54,326 nt of DNA from the NCBI RefSeq assembly GCF_900102335.1, contig NZ_FNBM01000013.1, positions 1 to 54,326 on the forward strand, given 5' to 3'. The first letter of the stretch is position 1. Each line of letters starts with the position of its first letter. Positions 1-7,378 of this stretch are shown here, piece after piece. The notes beneath the pieces were generated by a model, which was given only the letters and a program-made list of their open reading frames with translations, searched no databases and was not told where the DNA came from. The DNA comes from Phytopseudomonas seleniipraecipitans (lineage in GTDB: Bacteria > Pseudomonadota > Gammaproteobacteria > Pseudomonadales > Pseudomonadaceae). The translations under genes and the position numbers were made by a program.

Positions 1-110
1 ATCGAGCGGGTGTCATTGCCGATCTCAATTGCCTGGCCAGAGGCTGCACAAAACAGGCTTAGGGAATCTTTAGCAACATCGATACCGATAACGGGCGTGG
101 GGCTTGTCAT
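1..110 (-). CDS. IS110-family transposase, N-terminal fragment (runs off window)
   Basis: The first 110 bases read on the minus strand from an ATG at 108-110 encode MTSPTPVIGIDVAKDSLSLF and then continue off the window. The VIGIDVAKDSL segment is the first acidic motif of the RuvC-like DEDD domain at the N terminus of IS110-family transposases. This is seen in the sequence; the family assignment is from knowledge of IS110 proteins. Only about 36 residues are present, so neither the second domain with its catalytic serine nor the IS110/IS1111 subgroup can be read directly. The long non-coding stretch upstream (111 to about 330) fits the IS110 subgroup. This element bounds the left side of the window. 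Confidence 0.75.
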   Translation of the reverse strand, partial: MTSPTPVIGIDVAKDSLSLFCAASGQAIEIGNDTRS

Positions 111-330
111 GGCGTGCTCCGACGGTGAAGATTGAGCGACCTGTCGAAAACTCACGTTGCGCAGGCTTGCCGGTATTGTCGGCTCGGGTTGTCGCTCCGA
201 CCGAAGGATTCTTTATCGGCGCTTGTGGTGAGTAAGGGGTGGGGGAATTCTCCTACTGTCTGGCTTGTCGCTTGCAGAAGCCTCGCACGTCCCTCCACCC
301 CTCGACAGGTACCTAGCCTAGAACATACAA
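111..330 (-). other. Non-coding left end of the IS110 element, candidate bridge-RNA region
   Basis: About 220 bases upstream of the IS110 transposase start hold no convincing gene; the short ORFs on both strands resemble nothing I know. In the IS110 subgroup the non-coding end upstream of the transposase encodes the bridge RNA that pairs with target and donor DNA. A short hairpin (GTCGG at 178-182 against CCGAC at 197-201) is visible. The outer boundary is not certain, because IS110 elements lack clear terminal inverted repeats. I place it near 320-330, where REP-like sequence begins. The RNA itself is inferred, not shown. Confidence 0.35.
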
Positions 331-360
331 GCGTCGCCCCCGGCGCGAAACGATGGCAGC
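331..360. repeat. REP-like sequence abutting the IS110 end
   Basis: GCGTCGCCCCCGGCGCGAA at 331-349 matches the core of the REP family found many times later in the window (for example 18576-18600 and 28662-28687). It lies immediately outside the probable IS end. Known Pseudomonas IS110 elements often insert in REPs, so this may be the target site. Confidence 0.5.
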
Positions 361-416
361 CTCGCCACAAGATTTCACCAGACCGCATCCGCGCTCTAAC
401 ACGCTAGTGCTGGCGC

Positions 417-656
417 TTACGCCTCATCCTCCTCCAGCCACTCCTTCGGCACATCACGCTTGAGCGCCAATTGGCATTGCTGGCTTTCCGGGTCGAACAC
501 GATCACTGCCTCGCCCTTGTCCAGCGCACGCCGTACACGACTGACGCGGGTTTCCAGCGGTGTTTCGTCACCATTGTCAGTACCCTCACGGGTCACGAAG
601 TCTTCGATCAAGCGGGTGAGGGTGTCTGCCTCAAGCAGGCTGGCGGGAATCAACAC
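417..656 (-). CDS. UPF0270 (YheU-like) family protein
   Basis: A 79-residue acidic protein matching the UPF0270/YheU family: a short LIP..LLEADTLTRLIEDFVTREGTD stretch followed by a basic coiled segment and a DPESQQCQL motif. Its function is unknown. I chose the GTG at 654-656 because it is preceded by AGGAG six bases upstream and gives the usual family N terminus VLIP. An ATG 36 bases further out would add 12 atypical residues. The gene is alone, with an IS110 end downstream and a non-coding stretch upstream. From memory, in P. aeruginosa this family member sits close to the NAGGN genes, which are found here on the other side of the O-antigen cluster. Confidence 0.85.
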   Translation of the reverse strand: MLIPASLLEADTLTRLIEDFVTREGTDNGDETPLETRVSRVRRALDKGEAVIVFDPESQQCQLALKRDVPKEWLEEDEA

Positions 657-974
657 GGTTTTCTCCTGAGGTACGCGAGGCCTTTCGAACATCCAAACAC
701 ATTAATCCTGTTGGACGACTACAACGAGATTTTGATCACCTCTCGTATTGATGAGCTGGCGCGCACGCTACCCACGCACCTTGCCAAGCACCCGCAAAAC
801 CAACATCCCAAGCCATACAACAACTTACGCTCACCTGCTCGAATCTTGGGGTGCCTGTTGAACAACCAATGCACATTTTCTCAATTGGTGATTTTTTAGA
901 CTGTTCAAAAGCTGATCAGCGTGCTAAAACCGTTCCATCGAGTGACATAGCCGCTTGAAAACGAAGGGAAAAGT
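657..974. other. Non-coding stretch between UPF0270 gene and ihfB
   Basis: No recognisable gene. The plus-strand ORF running to 899 overlaps the UPF0270 gene antisense and its tail resembles nothing I know. The last 20 bases before ihfB (GAAGGGAAAAGT then ATG) look like a normal ihfB ribosome-binding region. The usual upstream neighbour rpsA is absent, so a rearrangement junction probably lies here. Confidence 0.5.
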
Positions 975-1265
975 ATGACCAAGTCGGAGCTGATCGAAAG
1001 AATCGTCACCCACCAAGGACAGCTTTCAAACAAAGATGTCGAGCTGGCCATCAAGACCATGCTGGAACAGATGGCCCAGGCGCTGGCGACCGGTGATCGG
1101 ATCGAAATCCGTGGCTTCGGCAGTTTTTCCCTTCACTACCGCGCGCCGCGCGTAGGCCGCAACCCGAAAACTGGCCAGTCGGTACGCCTGGACGGCAAGT
1201 TCGTCCCGCACTTCAAACCGGGCAAAGAGCTGCGTGATCGGGTAAACGAGGACGAAGACGAATAA
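975..1265 (+). CDS. ihfB: Integration host factor subunit beta
   Basis: A 96-residue HU/IHF-fold DNA-bending protein that pairs with IhfA to bend DNA by about 160 degrees at promoters, recombination sites and replication origins. The N terminus MTKSELIERIV and the arm RAPRVGRNPKTGQSV, with the intercalating proline in GRNPKTG, are diagnostic. Length is close to the E. coli protein (94). The acidic tail DEDE is usual in Pseudomonas. AAGGGAAAAGT lies just before the ATG. In P. aeruginosa ihfB (himD) marks the left boundary of the O-antigen locus, and it does so here. It is normally preceded by rpsA, which is missing. Confidence 0.97.
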   Translation: MTKSELIERIVTHQGQLSNKDVELAIKTMLEQMAQALATGDRIEIRGFGSFSLHYRAPRVGRNPKTGQSVRLDGKFVPHFKPGKELRDRVNEDEDE

Positions 1266-1337
1266 TGTTCATCCACCAGCGATGACCCTGGTCTGCCTGC
1301 ACCGTTTCCTTATCACAATCATTCTCACTAAGTGGCA

Positions 1338-1376
1338 GTAGCCTGGATTAGCCGAAGGCGTAACGTAATCCGGGGA
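1338..1376. repeat. Dispersed GTAGCCTGG repeat, copy 1
   Basis: GTAGCCTGGATTAGCC, then a spacer, then GTAATCCGGGGA form an imperfect inverted repeat. Related GTAGCCTGG sequences occur at 28178-28210 and 44999-45068, always between genes. Function unknown. Confidence 0.5.
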
Positions 1377-1419
1377 TCGACCCGCCTAGCCACGCCACCA
1401 AAAGTTAAAGGATTAACTG

Positions 1420-2952
1420 ATGGATTTTCCCCGCATCACCCACCACGGTGCCCAAGATGGCGTAACCGGCTCCTGCCACCAGCTAGAAATGGCGGCTAAC
1501 AGCAGCGTCCTCATAGACTGTGGCATTTTCCAGGGTGCCGACGCGTCCGCCCATGGCGCCAAAGCCGATCACCAGATCATCGACTTCCCGCTAGATGGCA
1601 TTCGCGCACTGATCGCTACCCACGTGCACGCTGACCACGTTGGGCGCATTCCCTATCTGCTAGCCGCAGGCTTCAAGGGCCCGATCCTGTGTAGCGAGCC
1701 CTCCGCCAAACTGCTGCCCATCGTGCTCGAAGACGCCTTCAAGCTGACCTTCAGCCGCGATCAGAAACAGGTCGAGCGCTATATAAAGGAAGTGCAGCAG
1801 CGAATCATCGCGCTCCCGTACAACCACTGGTTCACCCTGCACGACGCAGATGGCTTGACCGCCAAGGTTCGCTTGCAGCGCGCCGCCCACATGCTCGGCT
1901 CCGCCTACGTGGAAGTGGACCTGCAAGGCGATGCCGGCGAGCGTAGCAAACGTATCGTCTTCTCCGGCGACCTTGGTGCGCCTGGTGCTCCGATCCTCAA
2001 GCCCTGCGTACCGCCACGCCGCGCCGACATCCTGGTGCTGGAAAGTACATACGGCGACCGCCTGCACGAAGACCGCAGTACCCGGCGCGAGCGCCTGGAA
2101 CAGGTCATCGAACACGCCCTGGCCAACAACGGCACCGTACTGATTCCAGCGTTCAGCGTCGGCCGCACCCAAGAGCTGCTCTACGAACTCGAAGACATCA
2201 TTCACAGCAAAAAACTGGACGCCCAGTTTGAGGATGCTTTCCCTTTAGGAGCGGGCTCTGTCCGCGAAAAATCTCAATCGCAACAAAGCCCTGAAGCTGC
2301 CGCACCCGCACAAAAGAACAACGGAAACAAACCCGATATCACCTGGCCAAGCCTGCCTATCATCCTGGACTCACCACTGGCCAGCCGCTTCACCCAAGCT
2401 TATCGCGAACTGAAAGACCATTGGAACGACGAAGCCCAGGCCCGCGTTCAATCCGGCAGAAGGCCACTGGCGTTCGACCAACTGATCACCATCGACAGCC
2501 ACGCCGACCACCAGAAGATCCTCAACCACCTGGTCAGCAGCGCGCGACCGGCCATCGTCATCGCCGGCAACGGCATGTGCTCCAGCGGCCGCATCGTCAA
2601 CTACCTCAAAGCCATGCTGGGCGATCCACGGCACGACGTTCTGTTCGTCGGCTACCAGGCCCGCGGCACGCCCGGTCACGCTATCCAGCGCTTCGGGCCG
2701 CGTAACGGCTATGTAGAATTCGATGGCCAGCGCTATGATATCCGTGCTGGCGTGCACAGCATCGGTGGCTATTCAGCGCATGCCGATCAGGCTGGGTTGG
2801 TTGGGTTCGTGACGGCGATGGGGCAGTGGCCGAGTGAGATTCGGTTGGTGCATGGGGAGGAGGGGGCTAGAAGCGCATTGAAGAGCGCTTTGGCAAGTGC
2901 CTATGAGGATCTTGGTATGGCCGCACATATTCACCGCGCTTCACCTCTATAG
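1420..2952 (+). CDS. MBL-fold, beta-CASP metallo-hydrolase (CPSF73/Ysh1-like)
   Basis: A 510-residue metallo-beta-lactamase-fold enzyme. The metal motif THVHADH is at residues 67-73 (H68, H70, D72, H73). A beta-CASP region follows, containing an LVLESTYGDR motif, then the SGRIVNYLKAML segment. The C-terminal motif GGYSAHADQAGLVGF is typical of RNA-processing members. Such proteins act as RNA endo/exonucleases on zinc; the substrate here is unknown. Residues of about 273-310 form a Gln/Ser/Ala-rich linker that starts on a REP-like sequence (2245-2268) and looks like an insertion in the beta-CASP domain. The start has weak AAAGGA 11 bases upstream. It stands alone between ihfB and the O-antigen genes. 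Confidence 0.85.
   Translation: MDFPRITHHGAQDGVTGSCHQLEMAANSSVLIDCGIFQGADASAHGAKADHQIIDFPLDGIRALIATHVHADHVGRIPYLLAAGFKGPILCSEPSAKLLPIVLEDAFKLTFSRDQKQVERYIKEVQQRIIALPYNHWFTLHDADGLTAKVRLQRAAHMLGSAYVEVDLQGDAGERSKRIVFSGDLGAPGAPILKPCVPPRRADILVLESTYGDRLHEDRSTRRERLEQVIEHALANNGTVLIPAFSVGRTQELLYELEDIIHSKKLDAQFEDAFPLGAGSVREKSQSQQSPEAAAPAQKNNGNKPDITWPSLPIILDSPLASRFTQAYRELKDHWNDEAQARVQSGRRPLAFDQLITIDSHADHQKILNHLVSSARPAIVIAGNGMCSSGRIVNYLKAMLGDPRHDVLFVGYQARGTPGHAIQRFGPRNGYVEFDGQRYDIRAGVHSIGGYSAHADQAGLVGFVTAMGQWPSEIRLVHGEEGARSALKSALASAYEDLGMAAHIHRASPL
2245..2268 (+). repeat. REP-like sequence inside the beta-CASP hydrolase gene
   Basis: TTAGGAGCGGGC, then TCT, then GTCCGCGAA has the form of the common Pseudomonas REP (TAGGAGCGG...CCGCGAA). 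It is read in frame as LGAGSVRE at residues 276-283, at the start of a low-complexity linker. Confidence 0.55.
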
Positions 2953-3380
2953 AGGCAGCATACAAAATGAGAATTCGATTATAAAGAACGGTTAGAATCC
3001 GCACTGATCAGAGTAGCAGTGCCCAGGCTCGGCTGAATTGACTGGCGAGCCTCATCCAATCAGTCCTGGACGCTTCTAGAAACAGTAATGCTCTGATCGT
3101 AGCGAACTCACAATCTGTGGGAGCGCGATACCACGCGCCTGCGCCCAGCGTGCCCGCGGGTTTTAAGGAGTTTAGGGACGGCAACGATTGCTGGATCCAG
3201 TTATGAAAATGTTCAATTTAGCCCTGTCGGGGCACTGCCTGTTTGTCGTATGCATGCCTGCTGACTTCTCACTGGAGTACTCCAGTTCGCTGGCTTCGCC
3301 TATCGTGGATAGTCGTGCAATTCCAGTAAGCTTGGTTGCTGATGCATGGGTAGCCCTATAATGAATAAAGGACAGTGTCA
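2953..3380. other. Leader region of the O-antigen cluster
   Basis: About 425 bases without a gene. Seen: a perfect 16-base palindrome at 3271-3286; a TATAAT at 3357-3362 just upstream of rmlA, probably too close to be its promoter; and AAGGA at 3368-3372 as the rmlA ribosome-binding site. I see no JUMPstart/ops element (GGCGGTAGCGT) and no wzz gene. Confidence 0.5.
3271..3286. promoter_or_regulatory. Perfect 16-bp palindrome upstream of the O-antigen genes
   Basis: ACTGGAGTACTCCAGT equals its own reverse complement. It lies about 110 bases before rmlA, a place suited to a dimeric regulator. No T-run follows, so it is not a terminator. Its regulator, if any, is unknown. Confidence 0.35.
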
Positions 3381-4247
3381 GTGAAAGGTATCATCCTCGC
3401 CGGTGGCTCCGGCACTCGGCTTTACCCCATCACCAAGGGTGTATCCAAGCAACTGCTGCCAATCTACGACAAGCCCATGGTCTATTATCCATTATCAGTG
3501 CTGATGCTGGCTGGTATACGCGATATCCTGCTGATCAGCACGCCGGATGATATCGGTGGTTTTCAGCGTTTACTGGGGGATGGTAGCGAATTCGGTCTTA
3601 GACTTAGTTATGCAGTGCAGCCGAGCCCCGATGGTCTGGCACAGGCGTTCATCATTGGTGAAGAGTTTATCGGCAACGATTCTGTGTGTTTGGTGCTTGG
3701 GGACAACATCTTCTACGGCCAAGGCTTCAGCCCCCTTCTACAAGCAGCGGCAGCCAGGAAAACGGGTGCCACCGTATTTGGCTACCAAGTCAAAGACCCA
3801 GAGCGCTTTGGTGTGGTTGAGTTTGATGAAAGTAAGCGCGCCATATCCATCGAAGAGAAACCGCTCAAGCCAAAATCCAACTTTGCGGTTACGGGTTTGT
3901 ATTTTTACGACAATGATGTTGTGGCAATAGCCAAGCAAGTAAACCCCTCGGATCGTGGCGAGCTGGAAATCACCAGCATCAACCAGGCTTACCTAGAACG
4001 TGGCGATCTCAATGTCGAACTACTCGGTCGCGGTTTCGCTTGGCTGGATACCGGCACCCATGAAAGCCTGCTGGAAGCCTCGCATTTTGTTGAGACTATA
4101 GAAAAACGGCAGGGCAATAAGATTGCTTGTTTAGAAGAAATAGCGTTCAACAATGGTTGGTTGAACGCCGATGATCTGCACCGCATCGGTATGGCCTTAA
4201 GTAAAAACAGCTACGGTCAGTACCTGCTGGAATTAGTGAGAGCATAA
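3381..4247 (+). CDS. rmlA: Glucose-1-phosphate thymidylyltransferase
   Basis: Makes dTDP-glucose from dTTP and glucose-1-phosphate, the first step to dTDP-deoxysugars. The N-terminal nucleotide-binding signature GIILAGGSGTRLYPIT, the LGDNIFYG metal/sugar motif and the C-terminal LDTGTHESLLEA are all present, and length (288) is normal. I prefer the GTG at 3381 because AAGGA (3368-3372) is then eight bases away and the protein begins MKGIILAGG; a GTG at 3375 is possible but leaves only two bases. It is the first gene of the cluster and overlaps the next by one base. No rmlB, C or D is in the window, so the dehydratase step must be supplied elsewhere. Confidence 0.97.
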   Translation: MKGIILAGGSGTRLYPITKGVSKQLLPIYDKPMVYYPLSVLMLAGIRDILLISTPDDIGGFQRLLGDGSEFGLRLSYAVQPSPDGLAQAFIIGEEFIGNDSVCLVLGDNIFYGQGFSPLLQAAAARKTGATVFGYQVKDPERFGVVEFDESKRAISIEEKPLKPKSNFAVTGLYFYDNDVVAIAKQVNPSDRGELEITSINQAYLERGDLNVELLGRGFAWLDTGTHESLLEASHFVETIEKRQGNKIACLEEIAFNNGWLNADDLHRIGMALSKNSYGQYLLELVRA

Positions 4248-4639
4248 TGACAACTAAATACCACCAAATTCTTGGTGATCACCGTGGGAAGCTCATAGCA
4301 ATTGAGTCTGGTATTGATGTGCCGTTTGAGGTTAAGCGAGTTTTTTATATCTACGGAACACAATCAGGAATACCAAGAGGCCAGCATTCGCACCATGAGA
4401 CTAAGCAGTATTTAATCGTCGTAAGTGGAAGTTGCAAGGTCACATTAGATAATGGCAATGAAAAAACAACCTACAAATTGAATCAGCCAAATCTTGGTTT
4501 ATTTCAAGACAGAATGGTCTGGGGTGAAATGCACGACTTCAGTGAAGATTGTGTATTGCTTGTGCTCGCCAGTGAACACTACGATGAAGAAGACTACATT
4601 CGTAACTATGACGAATTTTTAGAGATGTATAACGTATGA
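4247..4639 (+). CDS. dTDP-4-oxo-6-deoxyglucose 3,4-ketoisomerase (FdtA/QdtA family)
   Basis: A 130-residue cupin of the WxcM/FdtA/QdtA family. These enzymes move the keto group of dTDP-4-keto-6-deoxyglucose from C4 to C3, giving the substrate for 3-amination. Seen: the family core FEVKRVFYIYG..SGIPRGQHSHHETKQYL with the histidine cluster at H47-H50, and the SVKV-like strand VSGSCKVTLDNG. Whether the product is the galacto (Fuc3N) or gluco (Qui3N) isomer cannot be told from the sequence. It overlaps rmlA by one base and the next gene by four, so it is in the same operon. The matching aminotransferase lies at 7379. Confidence 0.88.
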   Translation: MTTKYHQILGDHRGKLIAIESGIDVPFEVKRVFYIYGTQSGIPRGQHSHHETKQYLIVVSGSCKVTLDNGNEKTTYKLNQPNLGLFQDRMVWGEMHDFSEDCVLLVLASEHYDEEDYIRNYDEFLEMYNV

Positions 4640-5697
4640 AAAAAATACTAATAGCTGGCGCAGGTGGTGCCCCAACCGAAGGTGTGGTTTTTTCCTTACG
4701 AAAAAATCCCAACAATTACATTATAGGCATGGGTTCAGAGCCTACAGACCTAATTCTATCAAAAGCTCATAAGAAATATTATGTTCCCTATGCCAATACA
4801 AGTGGCTACAAAGAAAGACTTCTAGGGATTTTGAATAAAGAAAAGCCTGATCTTGTTCATTTTCAAAATGATTTGGAAATTTATCATGCTTCCCTAATTC
4901 GTAAAGATATCGAAGCTACTGGCACTAAAATTTTTATGCCTGAGCATTCGGTAATTGATACGTGTGTGCACAAATATAAGTCCTATATAGCATTCAAGAA
5001 AGCGGGCGTAGTTGTACCCGAAAATATACAAATTAATACAGAAGAAGATCTGAAAACAGCATTCAAAGAGTTGAGTGATGTTGGTGGTAAAATTTGGTTG
5101 AGAGACAGTGGTATTGGTGGTGGTGGCAAAGGCGCTTTACCTACCAATGATTACGCTTTAGCTAAATCATGGATTGACCACTATAAGGGTTGGGGTGGTT
5201 TTATCGCAGCAGAAATGCTAACGCCTAAAACAGTGACATGGCTTTCAATTTGGCACGAAGGAGAGTTGGTTGTTGCTCAAACTCGTGCCAGAGAAGGCTG
5301 GACGCATGGTAATAGAGCTATTTCTGGTATAACTGGGGTAACAAAAGTAGGGGTGACCGTTTCAGATGACCTAGTGACTCAAGTTGCTATGAATACGGTT
5401 AGGGCTGTAAGTGATAAGCCACATGGTATATTTGGAGTGGATATGGCTTATGATAAAAACGGCATTCCTAATCCCACTGAAATTAATATATCAAGATTTT
5501 TTACTACAGTCAGGTTCTTTACTGAAGCAGGTGTTAATTTTCCAGAAATATTTAAAAACCTTGCCCTGGGTGAAAGAATTGGTATTGCTAATGGATTAAT
5601 CAATCCTTTAACGGATGGATTGATGTGGATGCGAGGTATGGACATAGAACCTTTATTGGTTGTTAAGGAGCGTATCGAGCAAGAGATTGTTTTTTAA
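4636..5697 (+). CDS. ATP-grasp family carboxylate-amine ligase-like protein
   Basis: A 353-residue ATP-grasp protein. The glycine-rich ATP loop GIGGGGKG is at residues 159-166. The metal-binding pair is in GVDM (D269) and PTEINISRF (E282, N284). The N terminus KKILIAGAGGAPTEGVVFSLR is a Rossmann-like pre-ATP-grasp domain. Family members join a carboxylate to an amine using ATP through an acyl-phosphate. No named function fits. It overlaps its neighbours at both ends (ATGA), so it is co-translated with the ketoisomerase and the SDR. A role in amide-linking a carboxylic acid to an amino sugar is my inference. No FdtC/QdtC-type acetyltransferase is present, so it could take that place. AT-rich codon use. 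Confidence 0.75.
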   Translation: MKKILIAGAGGAPTEGVVFSLRKNPNNYIIGMGSEPTDLILSKAHKKYYVPYANTSGYKERLLGILNKEKPDLVHFQNDLEIYHASLIRKDIEATGTKIFMPEHSVIDTCVHKYKSYIAFKKAGVVVPENIQINTEEDLKTAFKELSDVGGKIWLRDSGIGGGGKGALPTNDYALAKSWIDHYKGWGGFIAAEMLTPKTVTWLSIWHEGELVVAQTRAREGWTHGNRAISGITGVTKVGVTVSDDLVTQVAMNTVRAVSDKPHGIFGVDMAYDKNGIPNPTEINISRFFTTVRFFTEAGVNFPEIFKNLALGERIGIANGLINPLTDGLMWMRGMDIEPLLVVKERIEQEIVF

Positions 5698-6596
5698 TGA
5701 AAGTATTGTTGACGGGGGCGTCAGGCTTTATAGGTAGCCACATTAGTAATGCCTTAATAGAGATGTATGGCAAGAGTGCTGTCCTAGCGTTGGCTTCAAA
5801 AAAAATCAACAATATGAATTGCCTGATATATAAAGCCTTCAATAATTTTGGTTTAGAGGAAAAATGCTTCAACGATATTACTCACGTTATTCACGCTGGT
5901 GCATTTACACCTAAAGATGCAAGTCAGGCAAATGATTTAGACAGGTCTTTTGATAATATTTGCTATACAAATAAATTGCTTTCATACGAATTTGCTAGTT
6001 TAAAAAGATTCGTGAACTTAAGTAGTTTAGATGTATACGCTTCAGCTGAGCAAAAACTTTCAGAAAAGTCAAAAATTGAACCTGTCAGTCTGTATGGCTC
6101 ATCAAAACTCTACTGCGAAAAAATGATAAAAGCTTTTTCAGAGCAGAGAAATATCACTTACATGAATTTACGTATTGGTCATGTATACGGACCGGGTGAG
6201 GAAAAGTATAAAAAAGTACTTCCTGCTGCTATTAGAAATATTTTAGAAAATAAACCTTTAGAGCTCTGGGGGGATGGCAGTGAGCTGAGAAGTTTTATTT
6301 TTATTGAAGATGTCGTTGAGTCGGTTTTGAATTCACTTGAGTCATCTGAAAAGAATTTAGATATAAACGTGGCTTCTGGTGTTGCCGTTTCAATTCGAGA
6401 CTTACTAAATAAAATAATTGAAGTTAGTGGCCAACAAGTTAAAATAAATAAAAAAGAGTCGAGTCATGAGAAAAGGGACTTGCTTTTTGATAATGGCCTT
6501 TTGTTGGGGACGCTGTTAAAAAAAGAAATAGATTTAATGGAGGGGCTGAAAATAGAATACAATTATATGAAAGATAAGTATGAAAATAATATTTGA
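5697..6596 (+). CDS. NAD-dependent epimerase/dehydratase (extended SDR)
   Basis: A 299-residue extended short-chain dehydrogenase/reductase. The nucleotide-binding loop TGASGFIGS is at 6-14 and the catalytic YGSSK at 133-137, with NLSSLDVY as the serine strand. RIGHVYGPGE and FIFIEDVVES are usual in sugar-nucleotide epimerases. The substrate is unknown; nucleotide-activated sugar or a sugar-like acid is likely. The start ATG overlaps the ATP-grasp stop and the 3' end overlaps the HAD gene by 17 bases, so the three genes form one translational unit. AT-rich, with an A8 run near residue 35 that keeps the frame. Confidence 0.85.
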   Translation: MKVLLTGASGFIGSHISNALIEMYGKSAVLALASKKINNMNCLIYKAFNNFGLEEKCFNDITHVIHAGAFTPKDASQANDLDRSFDNICYTNKLLSYEFASLKRFVNLSSLDVYASAEQKLSEKSKIEPVSLYGSSKLYCEKMIKAFSEQRNITYMNLRIGHVYGPGEEKYKKVLPAAIRNILENKPLELWGDGSELRSFIFIEDVVESVLNSLESSEKNLDINVASGVAVSIRDLLNKIIEVSGQQVKINKKESSHEKRDLLFDNGLLLGTLLKKEIDLMEGLKIEYNYMKDKYENNI

Positions 6597-7188
6597 TCTT
6601 GATGGTACTTTGATCTGCTCAAAGAAAAGGCTCTATGAGCTTTTTTGTGACTTGGTAAATAACAGGCAATTAGATTTCAATGCTTATTGGGAGCTAAAGT
6701 TTTCGGGTTGTAGTAATCAAGATATCATTAGGGATAAATTTCAATATTCGCAAGATAGGGTTGACAATTTTGTTGCTTGCTGGATGGGTGATATTGAGGA
6801 TAATCATTATTTGGCAATGGATACACCGATAGTAGGGTTAGCAGGTTTTCTAGATAGAGCGAGTAGTAATCACAAGCTCTATGTTTGTACAGCTAGACAG
6901 TCAGCTGAGCAAGTAAAAAAACAGCTTCAAAGGCTTGCTATTTTAGATTTTCTTGAAGGTGTTTTTGTTACGGAGCAGAAGAGCTCAAAAGCTGAACTGC
7001 TACTGGAAAGTGGTATTGTTTTTAGCAAAAGAGATTGGTTCGTAGGTGATACTGGTCACGATATAAAAACAGGAAAAGAAATTGGGACGCAAACCTGTGC
7101 TGTGTTAAGTGGCTTTATGTCAGAGGTGGCACTCAAATGTTACAATCCTGACATTATAATTAATGATGTTACATTGTTCGATATCTGA
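6580..7188 (+). CDS. HAD-family hydrolase
   Basis: A 202-residue HAD-superfamily phosphatase with motif I FDLDGTL (nucleophile D6, acid D8), motif II in YVCTARQ, and motif IV VGDTGHDIKTGKEIG. A helical cap sits between motifs I and II as in beta-phosphoglucomutase-like phosphatases. The substrate is not known. The start overlaps the end of the SDR gene by 17 bases. Together with the ATP-grasp and SDR genes it could make or dephosphorylate a small building block that is attached to an O-antigen sugar; this is inference from context. The gene is followed by 190 bases without a gene, so the first transcription block may end here. Confidence 0.85.
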   Translation: MKIIFDLDGTLICSKKRLYELFCDLVNNRQLDFNAYWELKFSGCSNQDIIRDKFQYSQDRVDNFVACWMGDIEDNHYLAMDTPIVGLAGFLDRASSNHKLYVCTARQSAEQVKKQLQRLAILDFLEGVFVTEQKSSKAELLLESGIVFSKRDWFVGDTGHDIKTGKEIGTQTCAVLSGFMSEVALKCYNPDIIINDVTLFDI

Positions 7189-7378
7189 ACCATAGTAGAT
7201 AGCCTTAGAGTCGGTTTAAGTGTTTTTATTATGGGGGTCGGTAGCCGTTGATTATTTTTAAGTTTCTGACGTTGCTGTAGATCGTGTTGTTCTAGCCGGC
7301 GGTTATCCCTCCGGGCCATCGCTAGAATGGTAATGTCGCAAAAGCCATGCTGCAAACTAAAATTTATAGAGGTTTTTA

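Noticed and set aside
132..407. Short ORFs on both strands next to the IS110 gene
   Set aside because: They overlap each other, run through REP sequence and look like no known protein; the region fits a non-coding IS end.
471..899. Plus-strand ORF of 142 codons before ihfB
   Set aside because: Its first half is antisense to the UPF0270 gene and the rest has no recognised family or ribosome-binding site.
3357..3362. TATAAT as promoter of the O-antigen cluster
   Set aside because: Transcription would start at about 3369, on top of the ribosome-binding site and only about 12 bases from the GTG; no good -35 lies at 17 bases. It may be chance.
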